From NCBI GenBank assembly GCA_020829485.1, contig JAIVFU010000012.1, forward strand, positions 53,413 to 117,412: 64,000 nt of DNA. The letters run 5' to 3'. This document shows positions 7,711 through 17,595 of the stretch, piece by piece. Position 1 is the first letter of the stretch, and every line of letters starts with the position of its first letter. Source of the DNA: Nostoc sp. CHAB 5834 (GTDB lineage Bacteria; Cyanobacteriota; Cyanobacteriia; Cyanobacteriales; Nostocaceae). A model generated the notes under the pieces. The model saw only the letters and a list, made by a program, of their open reading frames with translations. It had not been told where the DNA came from and made no database searches. Both the position numbers and the translations under genes were made by a program.

Positions 7711-8631
7711 TTAGAAAAGAGCGATTTCCGTTACAGACGAAATTTGTTGTCGCAAACTCTTTAGTAAACCTAGAGTTTTTTCGTAAGCAACTTTTTTTCC
7801 TTGCTGTCCATAGTACTCAGATGCTTTTTGTAAATCAGCGATCGCTCCTAAATGATATCCTAAACGATAGTGAGCTATTCCCCGATTAACATAAGCCTGG
7901 GCATTACTTGGGTTAAGTCTGATGACTTGGGAAAAATCACGCACTGCACCAAAGCTATCTCCATTTGTTTGGCAAGCACAAGCTCGGTTAAAGTAGGCTC
8001 TATAATCCTTAGCATTGAGACGAATTGCTAGATTAAAGTCGAGCATGGCTGCTTGGATATCTTGCAAGGCAAAATGCGCTAAACCTCTGTCATTATAGAT
8101 ATCTGCAAGTATTAAGCTGCTGATTCTCTTAATTTGAGTTAAAGCTAAATTAAAGTCAAGAATTGCCTCAGAGTCTTTCCCATTCCCAGCACGGGCTAAC
8201 CCTCGGTTGTAGTAAGCTCGAAAATCGGAGGGTTTAAGTGCAACGGCTCGATTAAGATCGATAATGGCACTTGGATAATCCCCTTGTCTGTAGTGTGCTA
8301 CTCCCCGATTTAGATAAGCCTCAGAGTTATCAGGTGCAAAATTTATGGCTTGAGTACAATCTGTAACAGCTTGATGGTAATCTTGTAATTGGAGATAAGC
8401 CAGACAGCGATCGCTATAAGCTACAGCAAAATCTTTCTCAAGTGCAATTGCCTGGTTGAAATTCTCTATAGCTTCCTGGTAATTACCCCGCCGCATCTTA
8501 TCTACACCCAATTTTAAGAAATCACTTGCTGTAATTTGGTTAATTAAAATGGGTGCTGAATGTGCAGGTATCAGAAAAGTAAGCGGTAAAGCAATAACTA
8601 TACTGAGAAATAATCGCCACAAATAACTCAT
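7711..8631 (-). CDS. Exported TPR-repeat protein
   Basis: About 306 residues from the ATG at 8631, preferred over the longer frame from 8709 because it gives a signal peptide (MSYLWRLFLSIVIALPLTFLI..AHS). The remainder is a chain of about seven tetratricopeptide repeats with the canonical pattern (GNYQEAIENFNQAIALEKDFAVAYSDR; YHQAVTDCTQAINFAP; DYPSAIIDLNRAVALKP; DIQAAMLDFNLAIRLN; FGAVRDFSQVIRLNP; LGAIADLQKASEYY). TPR arrays are protein-protein interaction scaffolds; a periplasmic or membrane-anchored location is inferred. The partner is unknown, and the neighbouring petJ gene is not evidence of shared function. Confidence 0.8.
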   Translation of the reverse strand: MSYLWRLFLSIVIALPLTFLIPAHSAPILINQITASDFLKLGVDKMRRGNYQEAIENFNQAIALEKDFAVAYSDRCLAYLQLQDYHQAVTDCTQAINFAPDNSEAYLNRGVAHYRQGDYPSAIIDLNRAVALKPSDFRAYYNRGLARAGNGKDSEAILDFNLALTQIKRISSLILADIYNDRGLAHFALQDIQAAMLDFNLAIRLNAKDYRAYFNRACACQTNGDSFGAVRDFSQVIRLNPSNAQAYVNRGIAHYRLGYHLGAIADLQKASEYYGQQGKKVAYEKTLGLLKSLRQQISSVTEIALF

Positions 8632-8820
8632 AATACCAAATGAGTATAGGGAGTATTCTTTGATATTCTTGGAACAGTCTTTTTGTAAAAACCTTAATCC
8701 AAAATTCAAAATCTGAAATCCAAAATTGGTATATGCATCCTATTTGACAATTTCGGCAACACTAAAATTAGCGGGACAAAAAGCCCCGCAAATTGTTAAT
8801 TATTGAAGTGATATTTTAGT

Positions 8821-9156
8821 CTACTTCCAGTCCTTATCTGCTTGTGAAAGCACATAAGCAGCTACATCTTCAATTTTGTCAGCCTTCAAACGGTTGCCGA
8901 AGGCGGGCATAGCACCTTTACCTTTTGTAACCTGAGCAATAATCGCCTCTGCTGAGTACAAACCATACTTTTCCAAATCCGCTTTCTTCAGGCTTTTGGC
9001 AGCATTAACCAGATTTTTCCCTCCCGCATGACAAGAGGCACAATTAGCACTAAATACTTTAGCTCCACTAACAGCATCTGCTGCCAAAGCTGGACTGCTG
9101 AAGGCAAAGGTGAAGATTGCTATGCCTAACAGCATCACTGTAATAATTTTTTTCAT
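8821..9156 (-). CDS. petJ: Cytochrome c6 (soluble electron carrier of photosynthesis and respiration)
   Basis: 111 residues. The Sec signal peptide ends [16 protein letters not shown], as expected for a lumenal protein. The haem attachment motif CASCH lies at about residues 39-43, and the distal Met ligand is in [12 protein letters not shown]. The C-terminal helix [15 protein letters not shown] is typical of cytochrome c6. It shuttles electrons from cytochrome b6f to photosystem I or cytochrome oxidase, and in many cyanobacteria replaces plastocyanin under copper shortage. The 400-bp upstream gap (9157-9559) shows no gene, only dispersed repeat phrases such as CGCAAAG and a lone element end TTGGAAGTCCCTTAA near 9461. 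Confidence 0.95.
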   Translation of the reverse strand: MKKIITVMLLGIAIFTFAFSSPALAADAVSGAKVFSANCASCHAGGKNLVNAAKSLKKADLEKYGLYSAEAIIAQVTKGKGAMPAFGNRLKADKIEDVAAYVLSQADKDWK

Positions 9157-9559
9157 TTCGTGTTCTCTCTCTCTGCACTAACGGCTTATTCGCTGCGATA
9201 TCCTCCATAATTGTCAGTTGAGGTGCTGCTATAGTCAAATGACAAGCTGTCAAACTTTGCTATCAAGTTTTTTGATGCTGCACTAAACCCTCTTAACTTC
9301 TTCTTTCTTTGTGTACTTTGCGTCCTTTGCGGTTCGTTTTTCTTTTTTGTATTTAAGTATGGTTGAAATTATCCAAATAAACGAACCACAGAGACACACA
9401 GAACACAGAGGAATAAGGAGGAGAGAGTTTTTTCTCCAGTTTTTTGAGTATTTTTTATTTGGAAGTCCCTTAAAAAATAAGGACTAAAGTCCTTACTACG
9501 AACTTGCTTTCCGCTATTATTAGGAATTACGTTACCAAGGTAAGAGCATCATTCTCATA

Positions 9560-10066
9560 TCAATTGTGAATTATTTTAATAGCCCCTAACTGAGTAAGCG
9601 CATCTCCTGTAACACGACAAATTCGCCAATCATCTAATATAGATGCTCCCATACTACGGTAGAATTCTTGGGCTGATTCATTCCAATCCAGCACACTCCA
9701 CTCTAAGCGCCCACAATCACGTTCTACAGCTATCTGAGCTAATTTAGTCAGGAGAGCTTTACCAATACCTTGCCTACGATATTCTGGTAAAACAAATAAG
9801 TCTTCCAGATAAATTCCTGGCTTAGTCAGAAATGTTGAATAATTATGAAAAAATAGGGCAAAACCAACAGCTTGACCCGCAGATTCTGCTAAAATCGCTT
9901 CTATATATTTGTGCGATCCAAATAAATGCTCTTTAAGTTCCAGAGCATTGCCAGTGACAGCGTGAGATAATTTTTCATACTCAGCCAGCCCCTGAATTAA
10001 TTTAAACAGTACGCTGTAATCAGTTGGTTCAGCAAAACGCACAATTAAATTGCTATGCAAAGTCAT
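9560..10066 (-). CDS. GNAT-family N-acetyltransferase
   Basis: 168 residues. The acetyl-CoA binding motif A is clear (IYLEDLFVLPEYRRQGIGKALLTKL, about residues 85-109; the R-x-x-G-x-G/A core is RRQGIGKA), followed by motif B (LEWSVLDWNESAQEFYRSMGA). The N-terminus is the usual beta-strand start (LIVRFAEPTDYSVLFKLI). The YLEDLFV..R.QGIGKALL pattern is close to the spermidine/diamine acetyltransferase-like subgroup, but the substrate cannot be told. It stands alone with heptamer-like repeats (GTCTATA units) directly upstream at 10067-10105. Confidence 0.85.
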   Translation of the reverse strand: MTLHSNLIVRFAEPTDYSVLFKLIQGLAEYEKLSHAVTGNALELKEHLFGSHKYIEAILAESAGQAVGFALFFHNYSTFLTKPGIYLEDLFVLPEYRRQGIGKALLTKLAQIAVERDCGRLEWSVLDWNESAQEFYRSMGASILDDWRICRVTGDALTQLGAIKIIHN

Positions 10067-10390
10067 TAGTCTATAGTCTATAGTTCATAGTCCATAGTCT
10101 ATAGGCAACTGTGCAAGTTTTTTTGACTAATGATTAAAGAAAAGCTGAAAAAAGGTACAAAACGCTCTGTTTATGCAATTTGCGAGATGCTAGCTCACCT
10201 TCATTCATGAGGCATAGGGATTTAATAAAGAGCAACTTTTGTAAGGTGTGTTAAGGGCATTTGTCCTAACGCATCTAAAATCTAGGATGGTGCGTTACGC
10301 TACGCGATAACACACCCTACTAGATTTAAAGTTTTGCACTTTATTTGATCCATGTTTGTTAATGAAGCTAATCTATCTTCGTAGATGTAA
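10067..10390. other. Non-coding gap with short repeats
   Basis: Contains degenerate 7-bp tandem repeats of TAGTCTA/TAGTCCA type (10067-10105) and an inverted dispersed repeat at about 10244-10319 with ends AGGTGTGTTA / TAACACACCCT around GTGCGTTACGC. The latter is related to the element at 706-778. No gene seen. Confidence 0.55.
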
Positions 10391-11563
10391 TTAAATCAAC
10401 CAACCTTTTAAACGTTTGGCTATGTGAGGACGGCGCAATTTTCGCATGGCTTTGCTTTGAATTTGTCGCACTCGCTCACGAGAAAGATTGAACATGTTGC
10501 CAACTTCTTCTAAGGTACAGGGTTCGCTGGTTGTCAAACCATAGCGCAAAGAAATTACATCTTTTTCCCGTGGCGTTAACACATCACCTAAGACTTCCCA
10601 AATCTCCTGACGCATCATGTTTTCATTCATTTTTGCTTCTGGAGACAGGTTATCTTCATCTTCTAGCAAATCCATCAACTCCGTGTCTTCTTCTTTACCG
10701 ACACGGTGGTTGAGAGAAAGTGCTTGACGGCGTAGTTGTTGTAGCTGGCGTAGTTGTTGCACACTAATTTCCAAACTTTCTGCCATTTCTCCTTCGGTAG
10801 GATTGCGACAAAGTTTTTGCTTGAGTTCTCGTTGTGCTTTTTTTAGCTTGTTAAGCTTTTCAACAATATGAATAGGTAGCCGAATTGTCCGCGCATCGTT
10901 AGCTATAGCTCTGGTAATCGCTTGTCTAATCCACCAATAGGCGTAAGTCGAAAACTTATATCCTTTATCTGGATCAAACTTTTCTGTAGCGCGATTTAAA
11001 CCCATCGCTCCTTCTTGAATTAAATCCAGGAAAGGCACTCCCCGATTTAGGTATCGTTTAGCAATAGAAACTACCAATCTCAGATTCGAGCGAATCATTT
11101 TGCGTTTCGCTACTCTACCTTGATACAAGCGACTTTCTAATTGCTTTTCCGTCATTTCTAGCTCGGAAGCCACCTCTACCTTGCTAGGTTCCTGTCCCAG
11201 TTTTAATTCTAAGGCTGCTTGTAATTCCCTAACTTCTTCTAGAAACCTAACTCGCCGCGCTAACTCTACCTCTTCATCAGCTTTTAGAAGCGGATAACGC
11301 GCCATTTCTTTAAAAAACGCGCCGACGGCATCATCATGCTCGGTTTTATTGTATCCCGAAGGACGAGCCGCAGCCATATCATCCCCGTCGCGTTCATCTG
11401 ATTCCAGATTTTCTACTACAATTGGAGGTTCTTCATCTGCCACTGCTTCTAAAATATCGAGTAATGGTTCTTCAATATCAGCAGTGTTCTCCAGTATTTC
11501 CATTTCTCCTAATTCAACAATATTCATAGTTTCCTTTAGGGATTGTTGCTTTGTTTGGTACAT
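10391..11563 (-). CDS. sigC: Group 2 RNA polymerase sigma factor, SigC-like
   Basis: 390 residues. An acidic N-terminal extension (about 1-70) precedes region 1.2 (DDAVGAFFKEMARYPLLKADEEVELAR). Region 2 includes SNLRLVVSIAKRYLNRGVPFLDLIQEG and the -10 reading helix FSTYAYWWIRQAITRAI; region 3 follows, then region 4 with the helix-turn-helix CTLEEVGNMFNLSRERVRQI. It is not the primary SigA: the linker, the IRLPIHIVEKLNKLKK region and the tail HIAKRLKGWLI fit the non-essential group 2 class, and I recall this pattern from SigC. These sigmas adjust transcription to carbon/nitrogen or stationary-phase conditions. The start is the ATG at 11563 or 11527 (residue 13). Monocistronic. Confidence 0.8.
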   Translation of the reverse strand: MYQTKQQSLKETMNIVELGEMEILENTADIEEPLLDILEAVADEEPPIVVENLESDERDGDDMAAARPSGYNKTEHDDAVGAFFKEMARYPLLKADEEVELARRVRFLEEVRELQAALELKLGQEPSKVEVASELEMTEKQLESRLYQGRVAKRKMIRSNLRLVVSIAKRYLNRGVPFLDLIQEGAMGLNRATEKFDPDKGYKFSTYAYWWIRQAITRAIANDARTIRLPIHIVEKLNKLKKAQRELKQKLCRNPTEGEMAESLEISVQQLRQLQQLRRQALSLNHRVGKEEDTELMDLLEDEDNLSPEAKMNENMMRQEIWEVLGDVLTPREKDVISLRYGLTTSEPCTLEEVGNMFNLSRERVRQIQSKAMRKLRRPHIAKRLKGWLI

Positions 11564-12362
11564 AATTTAGTTACAGCTACTCCTTTGAGGCTTGGTAGTT
11601 TTCCCTAAGGGACGAATGCACCCGTTTATATAGCGAAATTCAGGCTTATGCTAATTTTTCTTCAGGAATGAAAATCGGCATCTACCTAACACATATACGT
11701 TACAGTTAGATACAACCTATAACTAAACTGGCCTTCGCACCCAACAAAACTTTCTTCTCAGGCTCCTAACAGATTATATTCTTCATTTTTTTCTTAATTA
11801 CCAAATATGTCAAACCCCCTCAAACTTTCTCAACCTTAACAAACATAGAATTCTCAGCTAACCATCCAAATATCTTAAACTTTCATATATTTTTATAAAT
11901 ATTTTTAATGTTTATCTCTTGGAAATCACTGGATAAATTAAGAACTTGGTGCTGGAGTTATGCATTCCTGATTTCCATTTACCCAAATGAGAGAAATTAT
12001 AATAATGGCAGCTTAATTTCAAGATATTCTTATTTGTATAAAAGCATCTCATATACAGAAAGGGTTGAATATCTATCGATAGGCGGAAAAAAGCTACTCC
12101 CTATTTAGTAGATGGAGCAACTGTTGCAGGAAGGACTGACATGCTTTTATTTGTATAGTGGGTACCAAATATTTATTGCATGTATAGTTGATACGAATTT
12201 GTCTAGTAGATTACATAAGAGGAAACTTATCAAGTATTATGAAGGATAACAGTATTGGCAAATACCATTTAAGTCTAACAAAATAAAAAATTAGACTTAA
12301 TTAAGCTAGGTTACTTTTGACCAGCTATGTGAGGTAAATATATAACTATAAAGCCAGAAACT
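11564..12362. other. 800-bp intergenic region between sigC and priA
   Basis: AT-rich sequence between two divergent genes (sigC leaving left, priA leaving right), so it must contain both promoters. One 66-codon frame at 11908 has no ribosome binding site and atypical composition and is not called. I see no RNA gene or mobile repeat. Confidence 0.5.
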
Positions 12363-14954
12363 ATGTATATTAATGACGTAAAATTATCTCCTTTATTAGT
12401 ATCTGAACCTAGTGAATCATACCAGTCAGGTATAACTGTTAATAGGTGGGTTGAAGTATTGGTAGACTGTCCAGGAAGTACAGGACTATTTACTTATCGA
12501 TTGCCAGCCCAGTTAGAAATAAAACCAGGGGATATTTTGAGCGTGCCATTTGGGGCACAACAATTAGGAGCGATCGCAATTCGGTTACTGGCACAACCAA
12601 ATGTCGATTTACCACCAGAAAAAATCCGGGAAGTAGAAGATATTGTCAGCGTGGGATTTTTCCCAAGTGCTTATTGGGAATTACTCAATCGAGTCGCTGC
12701 ATATTACTATACGCCTCTAATTCAAGTAATCCGGGTTGCTCTGCCACCAGGGTTACTGGGGCGATCGCAGCGTCGTATCCGCCTTGTTGGAGGTAGGGGG
12801 ACAAGGGGCAGTAGTTATTTGCTGGCATCTCCTGATCCTTCAGCTTTTTTGACTCCAACTGCGCGGCAAGTTTGGGAACTTTTGCAAGGGCAACCGGCGG
12901 GAGACTACAGTTTTATCTACTTGCAACAAAAAGTCAAATCTGCTTATCGGGGAATTCGGGAGTTGCTGCGATTTGGTTTAGTAGAAAGCTACTTAGAACC
13001 GCCGCGACTAACTCGACCAAAACTGCAAAAAGCAGTCACGCTTACAGGTACAATTGACCACGAATTAACTACTCGCCAAAGAGAGATTTTGGAAGTGCTA
13101 CGGCGGCATGGTGGGGAGTTGTGGCAAAATGAATTACTACAAATTTGCAATGCTAGTTCTTCTATCCTCAAAACGTTGACACAAAAAGGTTACATCGTCA
13201 TCGAAGAACGGGAAGTATTGCGAACCGAACAGGGGCCAGCATTAGCAGGCGATGGGGCTAAATCTTTAACTGTTGCTCAAGCTAGCGCCTTAGAAACAAT
13301 CCAGACACTAGATGGGTTTGCTGAAGTTTTATTGCATGGGGTGACAGGTTCAGGAAAAACAGAAGTATATTTGCAAGCGATCGCGCCTCTCCTTAACCAA
13401 GGCAAATCCGCCCTTGTTTTAGTCCCAGAAATTGGACTCACACCTCAGCTAACCGATCGTTTTCGCGCCCGTTTTGGTAATAAAGTCAGCGTCTATCACA
13501 GCGCCCTCTCCGATGGTGAACGTTACGACACTTGGCGACAAATGCTCACAGGAGAACCACAAGTTGTCATTGGTACTCGTAGCGCCGTTTTCGCCCCTTT
13601 GCCCAATCTGGGTTTAATTATTTTAGATGAAGAACACGACAGCAGTTTTAAGCAAGACTCCCCCATACCTACCTACCATGCTCGTACTGTCGCCCAGTGG
13701 CGAGCAGAATTAGAAAATTGCCCCTTGGTGTTGGGTTCCGCTACGCCCTCGTTGGAGAGTTGGGTAAGCGTCGGAACCTCACCCCCTAGCCCCCTCTCCG
13801 CAAGCAGAGAGGGGGGACAAGAAAGAAATCTTAATTCATCACTCCTAAAGCAGAAGGCAGGGGGCAGGAGTTATTACTTAAGTTTGCCCGAACGCATCAA
13901 CTCGCGCCCTTTACCGCCGGTGGAAATAGTGGATATGCGGCAAGAGTTGCAGCAGGGAAATCGTTCTATATTTAGTAGATCGCTGCAAGAAGCTTTGCAA
14001 GAGTTGCAAGAGAGAAAACAGCAGGGAATTTTATTTATTCATCGGCGGGGACACAGTACTTTTGTATCTTGCCGCAGTTGTGGATATGTGTTGGAATGTC
14101 CGCACTGTGACGTGTCGTTAGCGTATCACCACACCGAAGAAAAAGCGCCGGAATTATTGCGTTGCCATTATTGTAACTATGCGCGATCGCATCCCAAATT
14201 CTGCCCCGATTGTAGTTCCCCTTACCTAAAATTTTTCGGTAGCGGTACTCAGCGAGTAACGCAGGAACTAGCGCGACAGTTCCCAGAATTACGCTTGATT
14301 CGTTTTGATAGCGATACCACCCGCAACAAAGGTTCACACCGTACCCTACTCACCCAGTTTGCCAACGGCGAAGCAGATTTATTAGTAGGTACGCAAATGC
14401 TCACCAAAGGATTGGATTTACCACAGGTGACACTTGTGGGCGTTGTCGCCGCCGATGGATTGCTAAATTTATCAGATTATCGCGCCAGTGAACGGGCATT
14501 TCAAACCTTGACACAAGTAGCTGGACGTGCTGGTAGAGGCGATGATCCGGGGAGGGTGATTGTACAAACTTATACTACAGAGCATCAGGTAATTGCAGCA
14601 GTGCGATCGCACGATTATCACTCTTTCTCCCAAGCAGAATTAGAACAGCGCCAAGCCCTCAATTATCCCCCTTATGGGCGGCTAATTTTATTGCGCTTAA
14701 GTAGTCTCGATCCCATTCAAGTGCAAAATACCGCGCAAATAATTGCCACAACCTTAAGTACAGAAGAAGAAATCGAGATATTAGGCCCAGCACCAGCAAG
14801 TATTTTGCGGGTAGCTAATCGTTATCGCTGGCAGATATTGATTAAATTTGCCCCCAATGCATTACCACAATTGCCAGATTGGGAAGAAGTGCGATCGCTT
14901 TGTCCTTCGTCTGTTAGCTTGACAATTGATGTAGACCCATTAAATATTATGTGA
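12363..14954 (+). CDS. priA: Primosomal protein N' (replication restart helicase PriA)
   Basis: 863 residues. The order is as in PriA: an N-terminal 3' DNA-binding domain (about 28-130, VEVLVDCP....FTYRLP), a winged-helix region, then a superfamily 2 helicase with Walker A GVTGSGKT (about 325), the DEEH box in ILDEEHDSSFKQ, and GSATPSLESW. The zinc-binding cysteine cluster follows (CRSCGYVLECPHCDVSL, CHYC, CPDC), then motif V/VI (GTQMLTKGLD, QVAGRAGRG). It reloads the replicative helicase at collapsed forks. Residues about 472-500 are an in-frame repeat-derived insert (separate entry). The first about 25 residues are weakly conserved, so the start could be a later codon. Confidence 0.95.
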   Translation: MYINDVKLSPLLVSEPSESYQSGITVNRWVEVLVDCPGSTGLFTYRLPAQLEIKPGDILSVPFGAQQLGAIAIRLLAQPNVDLPPEKIREVEDIVSVGFFPSAYWELLNRVAAYYYTPLIQVIRVALPPGLLGRSQRRIRLVGGRGTRGSSYLLASPDPSAFLTPTARQVWELLQGQPAGDYSFIYLQQKVKSAYRGIRELLRFGLVESYLEPPRLTRPKLQKAVTLTGTIDHELTTRQREILEVLRRHGGELWQNELLQICNASSSILKTLTQKGYIVIEEREVLRTEQGPALAGDGAKSLTVAQASALETIQTLDGFAEVLLHGVTGSGKTEVYLQAIAPLLNQGKSALVLVPEIGLTPQLTDRFRARFGNKVSVYHSALSDGERYDTWRQMLTGEPQVVIGTRSAVFAPLPNLGLIILDEEHDSSFKQDSPIPTYHARTVAQWRAELENCPLVLGSATPSLESWVSVGTSPPSPLSASREGGQERNLNSSLLKQKAGGRSYYLSLPERINSRPLPPVEIVDMRQELQQGNRSIFSRSLQEALQELQERKQQGILFIHRRGHSTFVSCRSCGYVLECPHCDVSLAYHHTEEKAPELLRCHYCNYARSHPKFCPDCSSPYLKFFGSGTQRVTQELARQFPELRLIRFDSDTTRNKGSHRTLLTQFANGEADLLVGTQMLTKGLDLPQVTLVGVVAADGLLNLSDYRASERAFQTLTQVAGRAGRGDDPGRVIVQTYTTEHQVIAAVRSHDYHSFSQAELEQRQALNYPPYGRLILLRLSSLDPIQVQNTAQIIATTLSTEEEIEILGPAPASILRVANRYRWQILIKFAPNALPQLPDWEEVRSLCPSSVSLTIDVDPLNIM
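13774..13875. repeat. Palindromic repeat inserted in frame in priA
   Basis: CCCCCTCTCCGCAAGCAGAG followed by AGGGGGG forms a hairpin (arms CCCCCTCTC / GAGAGGGGGG at about 13792-13818) with C-rich flank ACCTCACCCCCTAGC, a phrase seen in non-coding repeats of this genome type. It is translated as TSPPSPLSASREGGQ within PriA between GSATPSLESW and YYLSLPERI, a loop region. The reading frame is kept. Confidence 0.65.
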
Positions 14955-15140
14955 AGTATGTAATTTTCTTGGGCTAAAAGATTGAAATCGTGAATCTGCT
15001 AACAAAATCGTCCCTGTGTAGAGATAGCCAAATACGTACTCAGGTGGTGTTAAATATTCCAAGCTGATCACGATCGCAAAGGCGATCGCTATTAGCCCAT
15101 AAGTTTCCCCACGCTCGTTTATAGCTTCTTTTGTAGCCAC
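14940..15140 (-). pseudogene. N-terminal fragment of a membrane sensor kinase (remnant)
   Basis: 66 codons. EAINERGETYGLIAIAFAIVISLEYLTPPEYVFGYLYTGTILLA is a membrane segment pair like the extreme N-terminus of cyanobacterial hybrid histidine kinases (recalled pattern YVFGYLYTGPILLA). It breaks off after LLADSRFQSFS and ends inside the last codons of priA, with no kinase domain on either side. It is therefore a remnant truncated by the join to priA, or an unrelated small membrane protein. Confidence 0.4.
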
Positions 15141-15366
15141 TAATCGATTTAATATCTTCCATTTCTCATTTACTAAAAAATCGTTATCCTACAATCTTTA
15201 CAACTATTTAATTTAGTGATTATGATTTATCTGCAATCTATATCTGCAAATGTTAACTTGAGCATTAACCCAAAAATTATGATTGTCCAGATGCAAAAAC
15301 GGCGACTGGGGACTGATAGGCTATTTCGTTCTAGACATAAACCGCCCAGAACTAAAGTTCCTCTCT

Positions 15367-15519
15367 TATAGCAATACCTTCGCCAAATCGAAAAATACCT
15401 CGATTCGTAGGTTGGGTTGAGGCACGAAACCCAACAAATACGTTGGGTTTTGCTTCCCTACGGGACGCTACGCGAACGCTCAACCCAACCTACAAAAAAA
15501 TGGCGAAGGTATTGTTATA
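15367..15519. mobile_element. Family E MITE (TATAGCAATACCTTCGCCA ends), nested
   Basis: 153 bp with 19-bp terminal inverted repeats differing at one base (TATAGCAATACCTTCGCCA at the left, TGGCGAAGGTATTGTTATA at the right). Inside is a further palindrome, GTAGGTTGGGTTGAG ... CTCAACCCAACCTAC, around TTGGGTTTTGCTTCCCTACG. It sits inside the family A element. Only one copy is seen in the window. Confidence 0.8.
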
Positions 15520-15563
15520 GCTAAAGTCCGTTAAAAAGGGCTATAACCTTTTCTCAGTCGTCC

Positions 15564-15679
15564 AAGACTTACGCAAAATAATGGAAAAACGAACCGCAAA
15601 GGCGCATAGACACGAAGTGGCTTCCCGCAGGGTAGGACACAAAGGAATGAGAGTTTCAGAGAGTTATTGCGTAAGTCCT
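15564..15679. mobile_element. Family B MITE (AGGACTTACGCAA ends), nested copy
   Basis: 116 bp. Left end AAGACTTACGCAA (one mismatch to family), right end TTGCGTAAGTCCT. The interior is read in the opposite orientation to the 134-bp copies at 46613 and 60750 (shared phrases AATAATGGAAAAACGAACCG and GAGAGTTTCAGAGAGTTATT). Nested in the family A element. Confidence 0.85.
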
Positions 15680-15909
15680 ATCGTCTTTAGACGAATGAGT
15701 GCTATTAGACTCAGAATTCATTCTGAGGCGGGCTAGGTGAGAATGAAATAGCCTTGGTTAACTAATAACTGAAAAAAGTAAATCCCGATTTAAAAATGAC
15801 GGTGACACAAGATATCACCAAATCCATCGAAATCAAATACCTCAACAGTTAATCTGTTATTTCTAAGAATTGGCTTGCTAGCACTTAAATTTAATTGAGC
15901 GCGAAATAT

Positions 15910-17595
15910 ATGGGACAAGGTTTTTTGCAAATTGGCTTAACGCTGTGTATTGTCATAGCAATCACTCCATTACTGGGTAGATACATAGCGCGTGTCTTTT
16001 TGGGAGAAAGAACACTGCTTGATTTTTTAATGAACCCGATAGAGCGAAGTATGTTCGTACTAGCGGGTGTCCGCAGGAAAGATGATATGACAGGTTTACA
16101 GTATATCCGGGCTGTAATTTGCAGCAACCTGCTCATGGGTATTTCAGTTTATTTACTGATATATTTTCAGAGACTCTTGCCCTGGAATCCTAACAGCTTA
16201 GGTGCGCCCAAATGGGACGTATTACTGCACACAACGATTTCATTTGTGACGAATACCGACCAACAACACTATGCTGGTGAGACAACTTTAAGTTATTTTA
16301 GCCAGGTAGCGGCTTTAGGCTTTTTGATGTTTACCTCCGCAGCCACCGGGTTAGCCGTGGGAATTGCTTTTATTCGCGGGTTGACGGGGAGAAAATTGGG
16401 GAACTTTTACGTCGATCTTGTCCGTGGAATTACGCGAATCTTGTTGCCGATTTCGATTATTGGAGCGATCGCCTTGCTTATAGCAGGTGTACCACAAACA
16501 TTAAAAGACACTCTGGTTGTGAGAACCTTAGAAGGCGGAACGCAATATATTGCCAGAGGCCCGGTGGCATCCTTTGAAATGATCAAACTTTTGGGCGACA
16601 ACGGCGGAGGCTTTTTTGGCGTTAACTCAGCCCATCCTTTTGAAAACCCCAATGGTGCCTCTAACTTGATAGAAATGCTCGCCATGATTTCTATACCAGC
16701 AGCCTTGATTTACACTTACGGTATATTTGTCAAGAACATCAAACAAGCTTGGCTACTTTTCTGGATGGTGTTTGTGATTTTTGTAGTTCTGGTAGGGGTG
16801 GCAGCCGTGGGAGAACTGCAAGGTAATCCCCTTGTTAATAACGCTTTTGGATTAGAACAGCCCAATTTAGAGGGTAAAGAAGTTCGATTTGGCTGGGCAC
16901 AAACGGCATTTTGGGCAGTTATGACTACCGCTACTATGTCTGGTGCTGTGAATGGGATGCATGATTCTTTGATGCCGCAAGGAATATTTTCGACTCTCTT
17001 CAACTTGTTTATTCAGGTTATCTGGGGTGGCCAGGGAACTGGAACAGCTTACCTATTTATTTACTTAATTCTCACAGTGTTCCTAACCGGACTAATGGCA
17101 GGGCGCACCCCAGAGTTTTTAGGACGCAAAATTGAAAAGCGAGAAATCGTCCTCGCCAGCGTGGTACTGTTGATTCACCCAATTCTAATTTTGATTCCCA
17201 GTGCGATCGCTTTGGCTTATCCCATCTCCTTATCTGGAATTAGCAACACTGGCTATCACGGTATTTCTCAAGTAGTTTATGAATACGCCTCAGCAGCAGC
17301 AAATAATGGCTCCGGCTTAGAAGGGCTGAGGGATAACACCCTATGGTGGAACTTGAGTACTTTAGTTAGTTTAATCGGAGGACGCTACATTCCGATAATT
17401 GCCATCCTACTGTTAGCTGACGGCATGTCTCGCAAACAAAAAGTACAAGAAACCCCTGGTACCCTGAGAACGGATTCTCTAGTATTTACTGGTATAACTG
17501 CTGGAGTGACATTGGTTTTGGGAGTGTTGACTTTCTTTCCCGTTCTGGCTTTAGGCCCCATAGCCGAGGGTTTGAAACTAGCATCTGGCAGTTAG
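15910..17595 (+). CDS. kdpA: Potassium-transporting ATPase, K+-binding subunit KdpA
   Basis: About 561 residues from the ATG at 15910 ([10 protein letters not shown]); a TTG at 15895 would add five residues but KdpA proteins normally begin at this Met. About ten membrane segments. The four selectivity-filter loops are visible: [51 protein letters not shown] and [16 protein letters not shown]. KdpA is the K+-selective channel-like subunit of the KdpFABC pump, induced at very low K+ or osmotic stress. Gene order kdpA-kdpB-kdpC follows. No KdpF-sized membrane peptide is seen in the 150 bp upstream. An unusually long gap separates it from kdpB. Confidence 0.95.
   Translation: MGQGFLQIGLTLCIVIAITPLLGRYIARVFLGERTLLDFLMNPIERSMFVLAGVRRKDDMTGLQYIRAVICSNLLMGISVYLLIYFQRLLPWNPNSLGAPKWDVLLHTTISFVTNTDQQHYAGETTLSYFSQVAALGFLMFTSAATGLAVGIAFIRGLTGRKLGNFYVDLVRGITRILLPISIIGAIALLIAGVPQTLKDTLVVRTLEGGTQYIARGPVASFEMIKLLGDNGGGFFGVNSAHPFENPNGASNLIEMLAMISIPAALIYTYGIFVKNIKQAWLLFWMVFVIFVVLVGVAAVGELQGNPLVNNAFGLEQPNLEGKEVRFGWAQTAFWAVMTTATMSGAVNGMHDSLMPQGIFSTLFNLFIQVIWGGQGTGTAYLFIYLILTVFLTGLMAGRTPEFLGRKIEKREIVLASVVLLIHPILILIPSAIALAYPISLSGISNTGYHGISQVVYEYASAAANNGSGLEGLRDNTLWWNLSTLVSLIGGRYIPIIAILLLADGMSRKQKVQETPGTLRTDSLVFTGITAGVTLVLGVLTFFPVLALGPIAEGLKLASGS

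Larger units (their letters stand above)
15319..15753. mobile_element. Family A MITE containing two other nested MITEs
   Basis: Ends: GGCTATTTCGTTCTAGA on the left, GAATGAAATAGCC on the right, inverted. Left interior (ACATAAACCGCCCAGAACTA) and right interior (TTTAGACGA....TCAGAATTCATTCTGAGGCG) match the solo copy at 53454-53624. The element is interrupted at 15367-15519 and at 15564-15679 by two foreign repeats with their own inverted ends. Confidence 0.85.

Noticed and set aside
11908..12108. 66-codon frame between sigC and priA
   Set aside because: Atypical composition and no start signal in an AT-rich promoter region.
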